Assembly (NCBI GenBank): GCA_030039695.1
Contig: JASHVB010000708.1
Coordinates: 1-14,994, forward strand
DNA from: Acetobacteraceae bacterium
GTDB lineage: Bacteria > Pseudomonadota > Alphaproteobacteria > Acetobacterales > Acetobacteraceae
Reading direction: 5' to 3'
Length of the DNA: 14,994 bases
Position numbers and translations under genes: made by a program. Positions 1 through 7,318 of this stretch are shown here, in pieces. Within the stretch, counting starts at the first letter, position 1. Every line of letters begins with the position of its first letter. The notes under the pieces were generated by a model. The model saw only the letters and a list, made by a program, of their open reading frames with translations, was not told where the DNA came from and searched no databases.

Positions 1-1088
1 TCCCGCAGGCCTGCCTGCGCGCGATAGGGACGGGCACCTGCATCGCACGCCGGAAAGAAGCCGTCCAACACCAGCCGCTCAACCTCCTCGCGCGTCACGC
101 TGGCAGCCTGCGTGCCAGCAATGAGGCTGGAACCGCGGCCCGGCAGCGCCACGGTGAACGGCTCGTCGGACGATGCGGTACCGGAAAGGGCCCGCTCCTT
201 CACATCACGGCACGTCGCAACCAGATGGTCCCACTGTGGGCCGGAAATCCGGCCGCGCTCGCCGACCAGCCGTTGTTCAAGACGCACCGCGAGAGCCAGG
301 TCGATATTGTCACCGCCCAGCAGGATATGGTCGCTGACAGCAACGCGGGTGATCCCAGGGGTGCCAACCGAACCACTGGGTTGCAGCTCGAACAGGCTGA
401 AGTCCGAGGTCCCGCCGCCGACATCGACGATAAGGACGTGCCCCGGTTCTGAAGCTTCGCCCAGCGAATTGCGTGGGCTGTGCCGTTCAAGCCAGCAATA
501 GAACGCCGCCTGCGGTTCCTCGAGGAGATGGACGCCCCCTGGAAATCCGGCCTCCGCCGCGGCGTCCAGGGTGAGCCGCTGCGCCGCGGCGTCGAATGAA
601 GCGGGGACCGTTATGGTGATTTCCTGCTCGCCGAAGCTATCACCCGATGCGGCAAAGCGGTTGTCCCACGCAGTCCGGAGATAGTTCAGGATGAGCGCGC
701 CGGCCTGCACGGGCGAGATCTTCTGTGCCGCCAGCAGGTCCTCAGAACCCCAGGGCAGGATCGGCGCGGAGCGATCGGCGGCATGGTGGCACAGCCAGGA
801 CTTTGCTGAGCGCACGACCCGCCCCGGCACCTCCCCGGCCCTCTGCCGTGCCAAGCGGCCGGCAATCCACCCATTGGTTCCGGTGGCCCGTCCACGCAGC
901 TGCTCGGCCAGCGCGTCTTCTGCCAGGTAAAGGAACGACGGCAGTGTCGATGCCTCCACCAGCGTGTCGAGCGTCTCCCATTGCGCGACGGCAAGCACCT
1001 CGGCGGGCGCATCGAGGGCCAGCGGCACAAAGGCGAGCGCCGCGCTGGTCGTGCCAAGGTCAATACCGATGGAAAACCTGGCAGTCAT
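1..1088 (-). CDS. Hsp70-family ATPase, second of tandem pair (partial, C-terminus beyond window)
   Basis: The reading frame is open from an ATG at 1088 to the window edge (about 362 codons). What is seen: an actin-like ATPase N-lobe opening MTARFSIGIDLGTTS (phosphate-1 motif), LLEEPQAAFYCW near residue 190, the phosphate-2 motif VDVGGGTSDFSLF, and LLGGDNIDLALA. The first dozen residues are almost identical to those of the Hsp70 encoded directly upstream, so the two are likely paralogues. The gap to that gene's stop is only 18 bp, which implies co-transcription. Hsp70 proteins are ATP-driven cytosolic chaperones. The substrate-binding part of this one lies outside the window. From memory, such DUF2760-linked pairs often include a longer Hsp70 with a DUF3731 region; whether this is that type cannot be seen here. 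Family assignment is sure; specific role unknown. Confidence 0.93.
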   Translation of the reverse strand, partial: MTARFSIGIDLGTTSAALAFVPLALDAPAEVLAVAQWETLDTLVEASTLPSFLYLAEDALAEQLRGRATGTNGWIAGRLARQRAGEVPGRVVRSAKSWLCHHAADRSAPILPWGSEDLLAAQKISPVQAGALILNYLRTAWDNRFAASGDSFGEQEITITVPASFDAAAQRLTLDAAAEAGFPGGVHLLEEPQAAFYCWLERHSPRNSLGEASEPGHVLIVDVGGGTSDFSLFELQPSGSVGTPGITRVAVSDHILLGGDNIDLALAVRLEQRLVGERGRISGPQWDHLVATCRDVKERALSGTASSDEPFTVALPGRGSSLIAGTQAASVTREEVERLVLDGFFPACDAGARPYRAQAGLR

Positions 1089-1106
1089 CGCGCGTCGGGG
1101 CAGGCA

Positions 1107-2942
1107 CTATTCCGTGCGGACCTGGAACTCAATCTTCCATTTCCGGTCGGAGTTGGTGTGTTTCATCCACAATTCGAGCGTGCCGAGTTCGGTGACGATC
1201 GATTCGATCTGCACCGGAACCGGCTGTCCGGCCGGCACATCGGGCAGCGCCGGCAGTTCGACCTCCAACAAGCTGGTCTCGTCCAGCTCACGTTCTGCAT
1301 CGGGCAGGACCTGACCAGGCACGTCGCCGCTTCGCACGTCGGAGGAGAAGAACCGGAACTCGGCAGTCTGGCCGGTCACCAGACCGAAGGTGCGGCCTTC
1401 GATCAGCTGCTCGGTTCCTTCCCCCATGCCCTGGGGCACGACGCACACCGCCTTCACCGCTGGGCGGAACCCGGGGATGGCCGGCATCGAGGCTTCCAAA
1501 CCAATGTAGTATGAACGCGAGGTCCCGGCCTTGATGCGTATGCCTTTGCCGGTGGAACGATGCCGTCCGTAGATGGTGGCACCAAGCGCGACCGCGAGAT
1601 CGGGCTCGAACCCCTCAAGCTCGCGGAGGGACTGTCCGTCGTTCCACGATGCCAGCAGCTCGAGAACTCGCGCGCGGATCGGCGCGGCTTTGAACACGCC
1701 ACCATTGAACAGCACGGCGGTCGGCATCAACGCCGTTTGCCCAGCGCGCGGCCCGACGAGCGCCACGAGCTTCTCGCTCGCCGTCACATTCTGCAGGCTG
1801 CGGGTAAGGAAGCGGGCGAGGTGCTTGCTGATCACCGGATCGGCGGCGTACGGCAGGCCGAATTCCTGAAGACCTGTGCGGCGAGCTTCGCGGGGTAAAT
1901 CGTCGAGTGTGGTTCTGGCGAAGAATCCGTCGAGTACGACCTCTAACAGCAGGGCGCGATCGAGCGCCGTGGCGATGGTCTTGGCGAACAGTCGCGAACC
2001 CCGGGAGGGGATGGCGATCGGCGCTTCCAAGAGAGAGGCGTCTTCGAAGAGGGCGATCTTGGCGCGCGAGGCGGCATGAACCAGCGCCAGGAACTGCCAC
2101 GCATCCAGTGACTCGCCATCGGCCTCCACTCTCGCCTGCAATGCGTAGGCAAGGGCGAGGTCCATGTTGTCGCCGCCGAGAAGGATGTGTTCGCCGACGC
2201 TGATGCGCTCCAGCTCCAGACTGCCATCGACGTCGGTCACGGCGATCAGGCTGAAATCGGCAGTACCGCCGCCGATGTCGCACACAAGGATGATGTCGCC
2301 GGGTGCCACGGCCTCACGCCAGTGCCGTCCCGCGCGTCCGGTCCAGGCGTAGAATGCAGCCTGCGGTTCCTCGAGCAGTGTGACGTCGCCGAGCCCGGCG
2401 GCCGCGGCCGCTTCGGCGGTCAGGTTGCGTGCGACCTCATCGAAGGATGCGGGAACTGTCACGACGATCTGCCCGTCGCTCAGGTCCCACTGCCTGCCCT
2501 GGCTGTGGACGGTGTGGAGGAAGGCGTGCCTGAGGTGCTCCAGGTAGCGACGCGAGACCTCGAACGGCGAGAGTTTCTCCACCACACTCTCAGAGCGCCA
2601 GGGCAGCGTGCTCTGCTTCGGATCGATGTGCGAGTTGGACAGCCAGGACTTGGCGGAGACCACGAGCCGGTCCGGCACAAGGGCACCGTGGTCTCGGGCG
2701 AACTGGCCCGCGATAGCCGGGTCGCCGTCCGGGTTCCAGGGCAGCGGAAACGACCCAGGTGGGAATTGATCCGGATGCGGCAAGTACAGCGCCGAGGCTA
2801 GTGTCGGCTTCTCGCTCAGCTGGTTGGCAGCCACGATCTGGGGAATCGGCAGGATCTCGGTCCGATCAGTTTCGAGATCGGTCAGCGCGATCGCGCAGTT
2901 GCTGGTACCGAGGTCGATTCCGAGACTGAAGCGTGCCGTCAT
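1107..2942 (-). CDS. Hsp70-family chaperone-like ATPase (611 aa)
   Basis: A complete Hsp70-like protein. Seen in order: phosphate-1 motif GIDLGTSN (residues 8-15), VTVPASFDE (162-169), LLEEPQAAFYAW (189-200), phosphate-2 motif DIGGGTADFS (222-231), LLGGDNMDLALA (254-265) and the adenosine-binding FNGGVFK (412-418). The nucleotide-binding domain therefore looks competent. Residues from about 465 to 611 are beta-rich in character, and the protein ends at EFQVRTE without the long helical lid and disordered tail of DnaK (about 640 aa). It is thus a divergent Hsp70, not the housekeeping DnaK; no dnaJ or grpE is nearby. The start is the ATG at 2942, with no strong Shine-Dalgarno. It lies 64 bp after the DUF2760 gene and 18 bp before a second Hsp70 gene, so an operon is likely. 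Client and co-chaperone are unknown. Confidence 0.95.
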   Translation of the reverse strand: MTARFSLGIDLGTSNCAIALTDLETDRTEILPIPQIVAANQLSEKPTLASALYLPHPDQFPPGSFPLPWNPDGDPAIAGQFARDHGALVPDRLVVSAKSWLSNSHIDPKQSTLPWRSESVVEKLSPFEVSRRYLEHLRHAFLHTVHSQGRQWDLSDGQIVVTVPASFDEVARNLTAEAAAAAGLGDVTLLEEPQAAFYAWTGRAGRHWREAVAPGDIILVCDIGGGTADFSLIAVTDVDGSLELERISVGEHILLGGDNMDLALAYALQARVEADGESLDAWQFLALVHAASRAKIALFEDASLLEAPIAIPSRGSRLFAKTIATALDRALLLEVVLDGFFARTTLDDLPREARRTGLQEFGLPYAADPVISKHLARFLTRSLQNVTASEKLVALVGPRAGQTALMPTAVLFNGGVFKAAPIRARVLELLASWNDGQSLRELEGFEPDLAVALGATIYGRHRSTGKGIRIKAGTSRSYYIGLEASMPAIPGFRPAVKAVCVVPQGMGEGTEQLIEGRTFGLVTGQTAEFRFFSSDVRSGDVPGQVLPDAERELDETSLLEVELPALPDVPAGQPVPVQIESIVTELGTLELWMKHTNSDRKWKIEFQVRTE

Positions 2943-2971
2943 GGCGGCCGTGACCCTGCTGCTCTGAATGG

Positions 2972-2992
2972 AAAATAATCCGGCTCGCGCCG
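2972..2992 (-). terminator. Weak stem-loop with U-rich tail between DUF2760 gene and hsp70
   Basis: Read on the minus strand, a 4-bp GC stem (CGGC/GCCG) closes a GCGA tetraloop (2981-2992). A T-rich stretch (GATTATTTTC, 2971-2980) follows. It starts 15 nt after the DUF2760 stop. The stem is short, so this could be a leaky terminator that lowers hsp70 expression, or an RNA-stability hairpin. It could also be chance. Confidence 0.3.
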
Positions 2993-3006
2993 CTGCGTCT
3001 CGGGCG

Positions 3007-3618
3007 TCATTTCAGTTCCACCTCCGCGGGCGCAATGACGGGCAGCCGGTCGGAAGCGCCGCGCAGCAGCTGGGGCAGCTTCACCACATCTGTCTTCCAA
3101 CCGGCGTGGACAAGCACGCCCGAGAAGGGTGCCGCCCCTGTGATCCTGCCGACCAGCCGATACTCATCAGCCGCATATCCGGCGGGTACCTGCACGGCCG
3201 ATCCCTCCGGCTCCGCGCGCACCGGACTGATCACGAAATGCTCCAGCAAGACCTCCTTGCACCCGGCGTGAATGACGCGGGCGGCCGCTCCAACCTGGGC
3301 GTCGCCATAGGCGTTGATATCGTCCATCAGAAAGTCCACGAGGCGCCCCTTCCCCTGGAGCATCGAGAGAAAGTGGACTATTTCAGCATCTGCATGGCTG
3401 TCCGCAGGCTGTTGCGGCGCAGGGTGGAATGGTCCGACTGCTGGATTTGGGGCGGTCGTCCCCCGACGCAGCTGCAAAACGGCCAACACGAGCACCAAAA
3501 TGGACAGCACCAGTGTGGCTCCCGCCAGGTACGGGCGGGTCGCTTCCCCGGCCGGCACGAAAGCCGCTCCGCTTGCTGCCGCCAGCAGCAGTGCGGCGAT
3601 AATCATGGCCACTCTCAT
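3007..3618 (-). CDS. DUF2760 domain membrane protein (203 aa)
   Basis: A small protein of unknown function assigned to DUF2760. Seen: two N-terminal hydrophobic segments (about residues 4-22 and 30-51) and a Pro-rich linker. A soluble domain follows, with VHFLSMLQGKGRLVDFLMDD, then AYGDAQVGAAARVIHAGC and VLVHAGWKTDVVKLPQL near the C-terminus, which are the conserved blocks I associate with DUF2760. From memory, DUF2760 genes commonly precede Hsp70-like genes in Proteobacteria, and the same order occurs here. The likely location is the inner membrane with the domain in the cytoplasm, perhaps as a membrane anchor or partner for the two Hsp70s (inference). The ATG at 3618 is used; a second ATG four codons later (3606) would also keep both membrane segments and has a GAGAG 5 nt upstream. 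Confidence 0.85.
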   Translation of the reverse strand: MRVAMIIAALLLAAASGAAFVPAGEATRPYLAGATLVLSILVLVLAVLQLRRGTTAPNPAVGPFHPAPQQPADSHADAEIVHFLSMLQGKGRLVDFLMDDINAYGDAQVGAAARVIHAGCKEVLLEHFVISPVRAEPEGSAVQVPAGYAADEYRLVGRITGAAPFSGVLVHAGWKTDVVKLPQLLRGASDRLPVIAPAEVELK

Positions 3619-4607
3619 AGCGAATGCCTATTCCCTGCGAACGCAGATTGATACCGCCCCAACATATCCCCGTTCATTGGGAGAGGTCGGTCGGGTTATG
3701 CCCTTGAGCGGGGCTGGTGGCAAAGTCGATTGGTGGCGACGAGGCCCCATAGGCAGTACGCACCAAGCGCCTTCTGGCAAAATTTACCGCACACGGAAGA
3801 TGAGCAACCGCGATGGCGCGAAAGGCCCGCTTGCGAGGGACAGGCCTCCCGCTGGCGGGCGCCGCAGTTGCCGGCGCACCGCACCCCCGCAGCGGGGAAC
3901 CCCAGGCTGCGCGAAAGCTCGCGACGAGCGCGCTGTCGTGTTGCCAAAAACGAAAGGTTCCTCGTTCCCTCCGGTTGCTGCAATCAACGGCAGTCGCTTC
4001 CAGAGAACGGTTCCGGATATTGCTGCAATATCTCGACTTCGGGTCCCGGTGGTCGGCGGCGCTCGCGTTTTCACTGTCATTGGGATCAGCGCTTTTCGGG
4101 CTACGGCGCAGACACGCGGGTCTCAAGCGCGAGCGAAGGCGGCGACCGACCTTGCGGCAAGGTGCTACGTCAAAATTCTGGATGAATGGCAACCGCAGGA
4201 CGAAGACTTCGGGATTCATGAAACTTTCGGGAATCATCGGCAATCCTGACCCGTTGTTATCCCTGATCCAGCAGTCCGGTCATTAACGGCAACCTGACAG
4301 CGGCACAGACCGATCATGTCGAGCGGTGGGCCGGCGCAGCGGGATCGGGCAGGCGGTTTGGCGCCGTCGCGCGGCATCGCCACCGGGTGCTCACCCCGGT
4401 CTGGTCCGAGATCCTCACGTATGGACGCGACACGCTGGGCTGCGTCACCACGCGCGCCGTGACCCGGCGTGGCGCGCCAGCTCACCGACCGCGAACGCCG
4501 CGGTCATGGCCAGCGCAAATCGACTCACGGCGCTATAAGACAAATCGGACCATCCCGCTCGCGTTTACCTAACCTGCCCGCCGTGCCGACTTAACTTGGT
4601 TGCGAAT
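3619..4607. other. Divergent intergenic region, no convincing gene
   Basis: About 1 kb between the leftward DUF2760/Hsp70 cluster and the rightward kinase. Several open frames exist on both strands (up to 189 aa at 3674-4243 minus), but all are Arg/Ser/Pro-rich, overlap each other and show no known motif. Visible structure: a near-palindrome CCCCG-CAG-CGGGG at 3885-3897, the 10-mer TTGCTGCAAT repeated at 3975 and 4020 (the second inside a 7-bp dyad, 4016-4032), and a small hairpin ACCTTG-CGG-CAAGGT at 4149-4163. Promoters for both directions should lie here, but I cannot place them with confidence. It may hold decayed genes or a small RNA. Confidence 0.5.
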
Positions 4608-4632
4608 GCGAGGCTATCGGCGATAGCCTCGC
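4608..4632. repeat. Perfect 25-nt inverted repeat directly upstream of the kinase start
   Basis: Arms of 12 nt (4608-4619 and 4621-4632) around one central base; as a hairpin it gives an 11-bp stem with a 3-nt loop. An overlapping alternative stem exists (CGGCGA/TCGCCG, 4618-4634). It ends 11 nt before the kinase ATG, next to the only weak ribosome-binding candidate (GTGAGCGG, 4634-4641). It could be an operator for a dimeric repressor or an RNA hairpin controlling translation. No T-run follows, so a classical terminator is less likely. Confidence 0.75.
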
Positions 4633-4643
4633 CGTGAGCGGCC

Positions 4644-7088
4644 ATGGTGGACCGGGAGGCGGCGGTGGGCGACACCCAGACAAATCAGCAGCAAGGCAAA
4701 TGGATCCAGCGGGTGCTCAAGGTCCCGGTGGAAATCGCCAAGGCGAAATTGGGCAACGAGATCGGCAAGGGCCAGTTCGGCCAAGCGCATTGGCTGAAGG
4801 ACGAGCACGGCAATGGGTTGCCGTTCGTCGCCAAGACCGCGCTCACCGCAGCGACCGAGGCGGAGTTGGCCCACGAAGCCGAATTCTACGACAAGGCCGG
4901 CGAGCATCCGAACATCGCACGCTGCTACGGCATCCTGCCGGTTGACGGCAAGCAGGCGCTGGTGATGGAGGGCATCAAAGGCCGCAACATGTCCGGCACC
5001 ATGGAGTTGCTGGACAAGCTGCGCAACGGTGATGCGAAGACCCTGGCGCAGTACGGCCGTACCAAGCAGATCTCGCAGTCGGAATATCTCGGCGCGCTGC
5101 AGCACGTGACTTTGCAAATGCTGAACGGCCTCGCCCATCTGGAAAAGCAGGGCATCGTCCACAAGGATGTCAGGCCCGACAACATCATGATCGACCAGGC
5201 CACCGGCGAGGTGAAGCTGATCGATTTCGGCGTGGCACAGGACGCCGGCGCGAAACCGACCGGCAAGTCGCCGGTCTTCAGCGGCAGCGTCTCGCCCGAT
5301 GTCGAAAGCGGCCAGCCGATGACCTCGCAGCATGACATGTTCGCGTTGGGGGAAGCGGCACGCAAGACGATCGAGGCAGACCAGTTTCGTTATTTGACTG
5401 GCAAGCAAGACGCGCAGCTCACCAGCCAGGATGTCAAGGCGTTCGCTCAGCCTGGGCAGGACGGCGCGCCGAAGCAGGCGCTCAACCGGCGTGCCAATTC
5501 GCAGCCGCGTTCCGAGGCGCCGAACAAGTTCGTAACACGGGTGAAGGAAATTGCCGAAGCGGCCGACAAAGCACTGCAGGACCAGTATGTCGGCGCCACC
5601 GGGGAAGCGCGGGCGCTCAATAAGCAGCTCGCAGAGGCCGACGACATCGCCAAGATGGACCAGGAGACAGCCGCCAGATTGATTTCTGATATGGAACAGA
5701 ATCTCAAGGCGCTGGTGGCGTATTATCCGCGGTATCACGGCCGCGACTATGATCCGCTGGAGGTGGCGAAGGATGCGGCGAACGCCAACCTCGAGAAACT
5801 GCTGGCCGATCCGTCGATTGCCCGCTCCGATACGGGCAAGCGGCTCGCCGGCCGGCGGCAGGAACTCGACCTGATTTGCGCGGCAACCCGGCTGGGCGCG
5901 CCGGCCGATCGACTGGAGCGCATGAAAACCGACATCAAGGACAACGTCGCCGACGCGGCCGGACGGGCAAAGGTGCAATTGGTCGATACCGACCCGCTGG
6001 ACAAGCAGATCGCCGATTTGCTCGCCCAGCCCAGTGTGAAGGGCACGCGGGACGAACAGACCCTGCTGGCGAAGCGGCGCGATCTGGAAATGATCGATCG
6101 CTTCGCCGGCGCACCCGACCCGGCCGCCGCAATCGAGCAGCAGCTGCGCCTGATCCGCCAAGAGGTGGAAGCTGCTGATGCCGATCTCAAGCGCACCGGC
6201 ACTTACGGGGCGGAGACTGACTACACTAGGTTCGTCAACTGGCTGATGCACCCCGATCCGACCAAACGTCCGTCGCCGGGCAAGCTGCTGGAAGCGATCC
6301 AGAAGCTGGATGCCATGGACGACAAGGAGCGCAAGGCGGCGCTGGACAAGATCGACCCGGTCAAGCCAGCCGAGGCGGCGGACGGCGCGACGCAGCGTAT
6401 GCCGATCCGCTTCCTGGCGGACCGGCTGGGCGACGGTGCCAGCATGCGCCAGCTTCTGGCTGGGGTGCTTGGCGCCGCTGCCACGGCCGAGCCGCCGCCC
6501 GCGCCGCAGCAGGCAGCACAGCAGCCGCCGCCCCAACAGCCCTCGACGGTGCTGCCGGTCATGCCGCAGCAGGCCCCCAATGTCGGTGCACCGAACGGCG
6601 TCGGCGGCGCGGCGAAACGGCAGCGGGGGAATGTTGCCTCTCCGCGCGGGGTCGAGGGGGGCAAGACGGTGGAGGTCTATTCCAGCCCCACCGGGGAGGA
6701 CGGGGAGAGGGTGGCAACCACCTATGCCTCGCCGAGCGGGATCAGAAGCGGGAAGCCGGCGGGGGTCTTTTCCAGCCCGAGTGGGGAGGACGGTGAGAAG
6801 GTGGCGATGAGCTATACCTCTCCGAGCGGGAGCGCGGAGGAGAAGGCGGCGGAAGTTGATTTCAGCCCGACCGGGGAGGACGGGGAGACGGTGGCGATGA
6901 GCTATACTTCGCCGGGAGGGAACGACGGGACGAAGCCGGCGGGGGTCTTTTCCAGCCCGAGCGGGGAGGACGGTGAGAGGGTGGCTATGAGCTATAGCTC
7001 TCCGAGCGGGAGCGCGGAGGAGAAGCCGGCTCCGGTCCAATCCTCCGCGCCCGATGATACCGGTGAAAAGGAAAAGAAGGGGTCATAG
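4644..7088 (+). CDS. Hanks-type Ser/Thr protein kinase with split C-lobe and Ser-Pro-rich C-terminal repeats (814 aa)
   Basis: A predicted protein kinase phosphorylating Ser/Thr of unknown targets. Catalytic motifs seen: Gly-loop GKGQFG (41-46), Lys64 in FVAK, Glu78 or Glu80 as helix-C candidate, catalytic loop HKDVRPDN (173-180, Asp175), DFG (194-196), an APE-like SPDVE (217-221) and the helix-F Asp231 in QHDMFALG. The subdomain XI block HPDPTKRPSPGKLLEA appears only at 536-551. About 290 residues of charged, helix-prone sequence therefore interrupt the C-lobe. This insert holds a 73-aa internal repeat (386-411 resembles 459-484). A Pro/Gln linker (about 613-650) follows, then Ser-Pro-rich tandem repeats (678-797). 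No signal peptide, membrane helix or PASTA domain is visible, so it is soluble, or exported by a system not visible here. It stands alone, divergent from the Hsp70 cluster. The ATG at 4644 has a weak ribosome-binding site beside a 25-nt palindrome. A secreted effector or a stress-signalling kinase are both possible. Confidence 0.93.
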   Translation: MVDREAAVGDTQTNQQQGKWIQRVLKVPVEIAKAKLGNEIGKGQFGQAHWLKDEHGNGLPFVAKTALTAATEAELAHEAEFYDKAGEHPNIARCYGILPVDGKQALVMEGIKGRNMSGTMELLDKLRNGDAKTLAQYGRTKQISQSEYLGALQHVTLQMLNGLAHLEKQGIVHKDVRPDNIMIDQATGEVKLIDFGVAQDAGAKPTGKSPVFSGSVSPDVESGQPMTSQHDMFALGEAARKTIEADQFRYLTGKQDAQLTSQDVKAFAQPGQDGAPKQALNRRANSQPRSEAPNKFVTRVKEIAEAADKALQDQYVGATGEARALNKQLAEADDIAKMDQETAARLISDMEQNLKALVAYYPRYHGRDYDPLEVAKDAANANLEKLLADPSIARSDTGKRLAGRRQELDLICAATRLGAPADRLERMKTDIKDNVADAAGRAKVQLVDTDPLDKQIADLLAQPSVKGTRDEQTLLAKRRDLEMIDRFAGAPDPAAAIEQQLRLIRQEVEAADADLKRTGTYGAETDYTRFVNWLMHPDPTKRPSPGKLLEAIQKLDAMDDKERKAALDKIDPVKPAEAADGATQRMPIRFLADRLGDGASMRQLLAGVLGAAATAEPPPAPQQAAQQPPPQQPSTVLPVMPQQAPNVGAPNGVGGAAKRQRGNVASPRGVEGGKTVEVYSSPTGEDGERVATTYASPSGIRSGKPAGVFSSPSGEDGEKVAMSYTSPSGSAEEKAAEVDFSPTGEDGETVAMSYTSPGGNDGTKPAGVFSSPSGEDGERVAMSYSSPSGSAEEKPAPVQSSAPDDTGEKEKKGS
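5790..6191 (+). repeat. Internal 73-aa helical repeat within the kinase insertion
   Basis: Residues 386-411 (starting LLADPS and containing GRRQELDLI) align without gaps to residues 459-484 (starting LLAQPS and containing AKRRDLEMI), with an offset of 73 aa. The similarity weakly continues to about 443 and 516. About 9 of 26 aligned positions are identical and many others are conservative. This suggests a duplicated helical-hairpin or coiled-coil unit inserted between kinase subdomains IX and XI. The repeat is visible at protein level only; the DNA has diverged. Confidence 0.6.
6675..7034 (+). repeat. Tandem 90-bp coding repeats (four copies; 45-bp half-units; 180-bp higher order)
   Basis: Four in-frame 30-aa units encode residues 678-797, with starts at 6675, 6765, 6855 and 6945. 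Each is two 15-aa half-units of the type V-F-S-S-P-S-G-E-D-G-E-K-V-A-M and S-Y-T-S-P-S-G-S-A-E-E-K-P-A. A degenerate half-unit precedes (about 663-677) and another follows (from 798). Units 2 and 4 (6765-6854, 6945-7034) are nearly identical in DNA, giving a 180-bp higher-order period that implies recent duplication. Nearly every half-unit carries Ser-Pro in a serine-rich, acidic, Gly-rich context. The + strand is strongly purine-rich here. Confidence 0.93.
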
Positions 7089-7155
7089 CCGCGGGAGGCG
7101 GGAGCCGCACGGTCGAAAGATCGACGCGTCGATGGTACGCGGCGTCATGGTGGCC

Positions 7156-7192
7156 AGGCGGGGGCAGCGCGCGTGTCGCCCCTGCCACGCCT
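7156..7192 (+). terminator. Imperfect GC hairpin after the kinase gene
   Basis: Within the 230-bp space between the kinase stop and the next gene, AGGCG-GG-GGCAG (7156-7167) can pair with CTGCC-A-CGCCT (7182-7192): two 5-bp helices with a small internal loop. No T-run follows. Nearby are a perfect 12-nt palindrome TCGACGCGTCGA (7121-7132) and a weaker TCCGAC/GTCGGA dyad around 7240-7262. I see no gene in 7089-7318. Confidence 0.3.
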
Positions 7193-7318
7193 GCCTGCGG
7201 TTGAGCTTGGCCAGCACCAGGTCGCGGGTCGGTTTGGACTCCGACGTAAGCGTCGTCGGACTGAGACTGAGCCGCATACGGGCGCATTGTGCAAGGTACA
7301 AAACCCATATTCTTATGT

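Noticed and set aside
3674..4243. 189-aa minus-strand frame upstream of the DUF2760 gene
   Set aside because: Right strand for the operon, but Arg/Ser/Pro/Ala-rich, no ribosome-binding site or motif, and it competes with plus frames of similar length; left as non-coding.
3314..4249. 311-aa plus-strand frame running from antisense of DUF2760 into the gap
   Set aside because: Its first third is antisense to a recognised gene, the rest is low-complexity Arg/Ser/Ala with no motif and overlaps other equally long frames.
4614..7040. 808-aa open frame antisense to the whole kinase gene
   Set aside because: Its codons are exact reverse complements of the kinase codons, so it stays open merely because TTA, CTA and TCA are absent from the sense gene. 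The product is Arg/Leu/His-rich without motifs, while the sense frame has all kinase motifs.
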